Shown piece by piece: positions 53,000 through 57,092 of a stretch of 57,092 nucleotides of DNA (position 1 is its first letter; every line of letters begins with the position of its first letter). The notes beneath the pieces were generated by a model. It saw only the letters and a list, made by a program, of their open reading frames with translations, searched no databases and was not told where the DNA came from. Origin of the DNA: Prorocentrum cordatum (Eukaryota; Sar; Dinophyceae; Prorocentrales; Prorocentraceae). Position numbers and translations under genes: made by a program. The stretch covers positions 122,501-179,592 of the forward strand of contig CAUYUJ010018554.1 of the NCBI GenBank assembly GCA_963575745.1, in the 5' to 3' direction.

Positions 53000-54395
53000 G
53001 GAGGAGGAGGAGGAGAATCAGAAGCCCCCTCCCTCCCTCCACCGTCTTCGGCAGGACGGGGCTCAAGGGAGCGCGGTTGCGCTCGCGGCGCCCTGAAAGC
53101 CTCGACCATCGCCCCCCCCCCCCCCCGCAAGCTCCACGGGAGGAAGGGGCACGAAGACGAGGAGGGAACGGGAGGGAGGAGCTGGCGGTGGCACTGCCGC
53201 CGCGTCCTTGACGAGGGCGAGCTTCCTGTGCGCGTTCCAAGCGGCACAGATCTGGGTCCGGTAGACCTTGACCGCGTCCTGGGGGGGGCAAAGGAGGACA
53301 AAGGCCCCGTCAGGAGCCAAGAAGGACGCCAAAAATGGGATCGCGCGGCGAGGAGGCGTGGAGACGAAGCAGGGGGGGGACGAAGAGGAGAATGAAGGAG
53401 ATGAGGGCGGCGACTTCTTTTTGGTATTGCTCGTCATGGTTTCTTCTTCGACGCCTCGGCCAGAGGAATATACCCACCAGAGCCTTCAAACGAGAGGCTC
53501 AATGAGCTGCTGCGCTCTTCCTTGTCCTGGGATGGCGAATGGATGCGGTTGAACGGGCCAGAAGGCCTGATGGCTATACTAGGCATTCGGGCTATTAACA
53601 ACCAAATCGATTGGGGCTCGGCTGGGAGCCCGCGGCCACTGACGTCTCCCGAATCATGCATCGGTCGACTGACCTTTGACCCAGGGCTGCAATCCTGAGC
53701 CTGCTGCATGCTGAGACTGATTGCTGTGCTGTCGTTGCTGTAGCTGCGTCTTCGGCCACCGCTGGCATCCTCGGCCGCGGTCCGAGCGGCAGACCGGGAC
53801 GCGCAAGCGCCAGTCGAGCACCGAGGGTCGCGAGGCGGCGAGGAAGACGGCCGCGGAGGAGTGACGGAGGCGGAGAGGGCGCTACGAGCAGGCAGAGCTC
53901 CGCGCGCGGTGCTGGCTCTTCTGGGCCTCCGGAGCAGTGGCGGCGCGCGCTGGAGGAGGGGGGAAGGCCTCTCAGAAGGAGGCTGCTTCTTTCAGAAGAC
54001 GCTGACCTCACATCTATGGTCATGGTCCTGTTCTGAACGTGTAGTTGGGAATACGCCTATACACGCTAAGTGCTTCACCCGACCCTACTTAGCGTATACG
54101 CCCTGGCGCTGCTTGGTGCGTCAACGGCCCTGGCGCTGCTTGGTGCATCACCTACACGCCGTATGGATAAGGCATGCGCCTTCTAAGAAGCGGGGGTGTT
54201 TCTGAGAAGCCCTCCCACCTGGCCCCACCCCTGCGCGTGGCCGCATGCCCTGTGCGCCCGGCTCCACCTGCGCGCTCCGCGCGCGCGGCGGGCTGCCGCC
54301 AGAACACCTCGCGCTTCTGCCGCACGGGGAGGCTGTGCCCAGGCCCGTGCGCCAGTGTTCGGCTCGGGTCTCGAGAGGAGGATGTCAGGGTCCTC
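53000..54395. other. Spacer
   Basis: A poly-C run at about 53107-53124 and two short tandem CCTGGCGCTGCTTGGTGC units at about 54101-54146. No gene recognised. Confidence 0.45.
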
Positions 54396-54397
54396 CT

Positions 54398-54478
54398 CGA
54401 TCCTCCTCCTCCTCCTCCTCCTCCTCCTCCTCCTCCTCCTCCTCCTCCTCCTCCTCCTCCTCCTCCTCCTCCTCCTCT
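54398..54478. repeat. (CTC)n array
   Basis: About 26 uninterrupted CTC units. Confidence 0.93.
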
Positions 54479-54689
54479 GCGGTTGGCTGAGAACAGGCAG
54501 GGTGGCCAGGGGGGCAGCAGGGGCAGGGCGGGGTCGCGCGGGCACGGGGGCGGCGGGGCCACGGGCCCCGCGGGGGCGGCGGGGGGCAGCGGCGAAAGGC
54601 GGGGGCCGCGGAGCCACGGGTCCCGATGGGGCGGCGGGGGGGGGCAAGCCTGGCTTCTGCAGGCATCGTGCTGCCGTGAAGAACGCCGA

Positions 54690-55040
54690 ATCGGGAACGA
54701 CATGGGACGCAGAAAGACACTCTTGGGGCTGATACTGGAAGCGCGCGTCGGGCACGAACGTGTCGTACACCAATACTATAGCATACCGTTTCCCCAGGGG
54801 CCGCACGAATATGCCTCCCGGGCGGGCTCCAAGGAACGGCTCGAAAACCAGAGCCCCTCCTGCGCCCAAGGCGGTCCTTATTTCGGCGCCCGACTGCAAG
54901 GGATGCACTGAACTGAGCTGGACTGAAGCGCCGTCTCCACGACGCATCGACTGCAATGCTGTCCTGGCCGCCACGGGAAAAATCATAGTTGCAGTCGCAG
55001 CGTTCTCGCTCACGCTCACTGTAGGGGACGCATAACAAAA
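54690..55040 (-). CDS. Possible exon, function unknown
   Basis: The minus frame reads about 115 residues with natural-looking composition: SVSENAATATMIFPVAARTA, ALGAGGALVFEPFLGARPGG, RPLGKRYAIVLVYDTFVPD, FQYQPQE. I recognise no family, start or splice sites. The frame then runs into the CTC repeat, which produces poly-Arg, so the real exon would end before about 54650. The opposite strand is also open. Confidence 0.28.
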
Positions 55041-55044
55041 TCGC

Positions 55045-55735
55045 AAAACGCCCCGGCGGAGAGAATCGAGCCGCCGGCTCGGCAGAAGCAGGGTGCTCTC
55101 GCGCAGATGGCCGGCTGGTTCGTGGTCCCGCGCTGCCCGGGGGAAAGGAGAGGAACGGGATCGGAGAGGACGGAAGGATGGCTGGACGAGCTTGAGGCAC
55201 AATGGCTTTCGGGCGCCTACAGTCGGACTTGATTGGACAGGATACGCGAGAGGACACAAGACCCTTGCGAGGGCCACATTGTCATAGGAACGTAGGAGGC
55301 ATGGTTTGCAAGACAAGGGACTCACGGGCACCCTAGATTTCACAGGGTTGACCTACTAATCAGGGCTGGCCGTCAACCCCATTGATGGGCCCAGCTTCCT
55401 GGAGTCACCACCTCGTCGGGCAAGGTTGCCTGATGGTGCGGACGGCCTGGTGCCATCGTGGTCCAGACCGCACGGAACGAGGTCGTTCTGAGCCGGGAAC
55501 CTGCCAGCGTCACAGGAAGGCTGCAAGAAGGTCCCAAGAGGGCCCCTAGGGCGGTCACAGGAGGTGGCGGGGCGGGGGGACGAGCATTGAGGGGAGAGGG
55601 GGCGGTGGACAAGAAGGGAGCCCTTTTCTCCCCTCCGCTGCCCCGTCGCCTCCGCACCTCCCCAGCAGTCCCTTCACTCCCCGTCCCTCGCATCCCCCGT
55701 CCTCTTCCCTCCCATCCCCTCCCACACGCATACAC
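55045..55735. other. Spacer
   Basis: GC-rich, C/T-rich from 55620. Nothing recognised. Confidence 0.4.
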
Positions 55736-55737
55736 AG

Positions 55738-55888
55738 GCATAAACTGTTGGAGGCTCACGCGGAGTTCTCTTTGGATCTGCGCTGCACCCTCCTCTGTGG
55801 CGCACGGAGCACGCCAGGGCCGCCGCCAGGGAGGCCCCCGCGCAGATCCAAGAAATCTGCGCGGACCTCCCAAAGTTTTTACCCATGC
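55738..55888. mobile_element. Fold-back element, family A, copy 5
   Basis: Arms with CATAAACTGTTGGAGGCTCA and the inverted GACCTCCCAAAGTTTTTACC, GGATCTGCGCTG / CGCAGATCC inside. Same plan as copies 1-3 but a more diverged centre. Confidence 0.8.
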
Positions 55889-55889
55889 T

Positions 55890-56310
55890 GTTGTGTTGCC
55901 CCCCAGCCGCCCGCCCCACCCCCTGCTTCGGGAGCTGCGACAAGACCTGACCCAAAAAAAAACTCGTTTCGCACGATGGGAAACGGCACCCGTGTCCTTT
56001 CTTCTCCTTAAAGAGGGGGAGGAAGAGGAGGAGGAGGAAGAAGAGGAGAAAGAGGAGGAGGCTCGACCGGGGCCCGTGCCGCACGCGCGCATGCGACCAC
56101 GCGCCACGAACCCTCCCAGCAGTCTCCAGCTTTCGGGTCCCCCGCTCAGCTCCCTGGCGTCTGCTCGAGAGGAGCTGGGCACCCCGGGAGCGCTCCTGGC
56201 GAAGCGCGGCTGCAGGAGGGCAGCCCGAGGCTGGAGGGCCGCCGAGAGCCCACAGAACCAATTGAGAGCCTCGAGCCTCCAAGCCCATGAGCCTGTCCTA
56301 AGAGGCCCCC
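55890..56310. other. Spacer with GAGGAA repeats
   Basis: GAG/GAA-rich stretch at 56014-56060; otherwise GC-rich sequence with no recognised gene. Confidence 0.45.
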
Positions 56311-56311
56311 A

Positions 56312-56491
56312 TACAGTGGAGGCCAGTCCACAAGAAACCTTCCACAAGAAACCCAAGCCTGATACCCCAGGACGTCCATTGATTTTTGGTGTGGGAACGT
56401 CACGCCTTCCATAGCAAAGCCATCGAAACCCAAGAGACCCAGGGCACCCTGGAGGCAAGCAGAGTGTTTCTTGATATGGGTCTCCACTGTA
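56312..56491. mobile_element. MITE-like element, family C, copy 3 (180 bp)
   Basis: Starts TACAGTGGAGGCCAG and ends GGGTCTCCACTGTA. It is the same length (180 bp) as copy 1 but in reverse orientation, sharing the CCCAGGGCACCCTGGAGGCA block. Confidence 0.85.
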
Positions 56492-56507
56492 CATGGGGCC
56501 CGAGTAG

Positions 56508-56638
56508 CTGGGGTCGGAGGATCGCGCCGCATCGCCGATGCATCGACGATGCATCGGCGAAGGCCCGCGTGGAGAAAATCCGCCGCCACATCGCCGATGC
56601 ATCGGCGATGCCGCGCGATCCTCCGACCCCATCTCGGA
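56508..56638. mobile_element. Inverted-repeat element, family D, copy 2
   Basis: Ends are GGGGTCGGAGGATCGCGC and the inverted GCGCGATCCTCCGACCCC. Two CGCCGATGCATCGGCGA-type palindromes lie inside. It lies 16 bp from the family C copy. Confidence 0.78.
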
Positions 56639-56639
56639 G

Positions 56640-57092
56640 GCCTAGACCAAACCCCTGAGCCTATTCCCCCCTCACGGCGGCCGCTCCTCTGACGCTCCCT
56701 TCTCCCACATATGGTAGATCAGCCGGCAAAGCCGCGCGGCGGTCTGCTCGGACTTCGAGTCGCAAGTGACCTGCTGCTGGAACTTCCGCCCGCCGGGCAG
56801 CGTTACCCTGCACGGAGCTGGCAGGCTCCTCCTCTTTCTCCGCCTCCTCCTCCTCCCTCCTCCTCCTCCTCCTCGTCCTCCTCCTCCTCATCCTCCTCCT
56901 CCTCCTTCTCCTCCTCCTCCTCCTCCTCCTCCTCGTCGCTTCAGCGTCGCGCACATTCGTCTTTACAAAATGCAGCAGTTTCAAGGATGGACGGCGGGTC
57001 GTTTTGAAATGGGGATCTCGCCATAGCGCCAGCGCTAAAGTCCCAGGAGTGGTGTTCTGCACCATGTAGGACTCTCGAATAGTATTGGAAAT
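56640..57092. other. Right end: spacer with a CTC array
   Basis: 56827-56935 is CTC-rich with CGTC and CATC interruptions. No gene recognised to the right edge. Confidence 0.6.

Overview
The window reads as nuclear DNA of a dinoflagellate. The best evidence is near-perfect relics of the dinoflagellate spliced leader (minus strand, 27148-27170, and inside both LTRs at 10139-10159 and 19876-19896). Supporting evidence is the density of LINE and copia-type retroelements and of small inverted-repeat elements. I cannot place it to genus. I found no convincing intact host gene: everything recognisable as coding belongs to retrotransposons, apart from two weak exon-like stretches.

Layout. (1) 1-6.1 kb, minus strand: LINE-1 copy (zinc-finger ORF1; endonuclease, RT and RNase H in several frames), running off the left edge. 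(2) 6.1-7.8 kb: G-rich and CT/CTC-rich spacer between two divergent LINEs. (3) 7.85-9.97 kb plus 20.5-21.99 kb, plus strand: LINE-2 copy, split inside its endonuclease by a 10.5-kb copia element. (4) 9970-20504, minus strand: a fully delimited copia-type LTR retrotransposon with 798-bp LTRs differing at 7 sites, a 5-bp target duplication, a primer site matching the interior of initiator tRNA, a polypurine tract, and gag, protease, methyltransferase-like, integrase, RT and RNase H coding in about five frames. (5) 21993-22092: a 100-N assembly gap. (6) 22.1-27.2 kb, minus strand: LINE-3 copy with ORF1, a long ORF2 N-terminal part, endonuclease and RT up to the gap, and a spliced-leader relic upstream. 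(7) 27.2-44 kb: non-coding mosaic of trinucleotide repeats and at least nine families of small inverted-repeat elements. (8) 44.1-50 kb, plus strand: old, heavily frameshifted LINE-4 with a 60-nt poly-C tract in its RT part. (9) 50-57 kb: more spacer, microsatellites and small elements.

The biologically richest object is the copia element. Its LTR contains a spliced-leader-like sequence, its gag reading frame appears to start inside the LTR about 120 nt after that sequence, its gag begins with a PHD-type finger, and a methyltransferase-like domain lies between protease and integrase. With the LINE-3 relic, this suggests that retroelement RNAs in this host are trans-spliced and that the leader is copied back into DNA.
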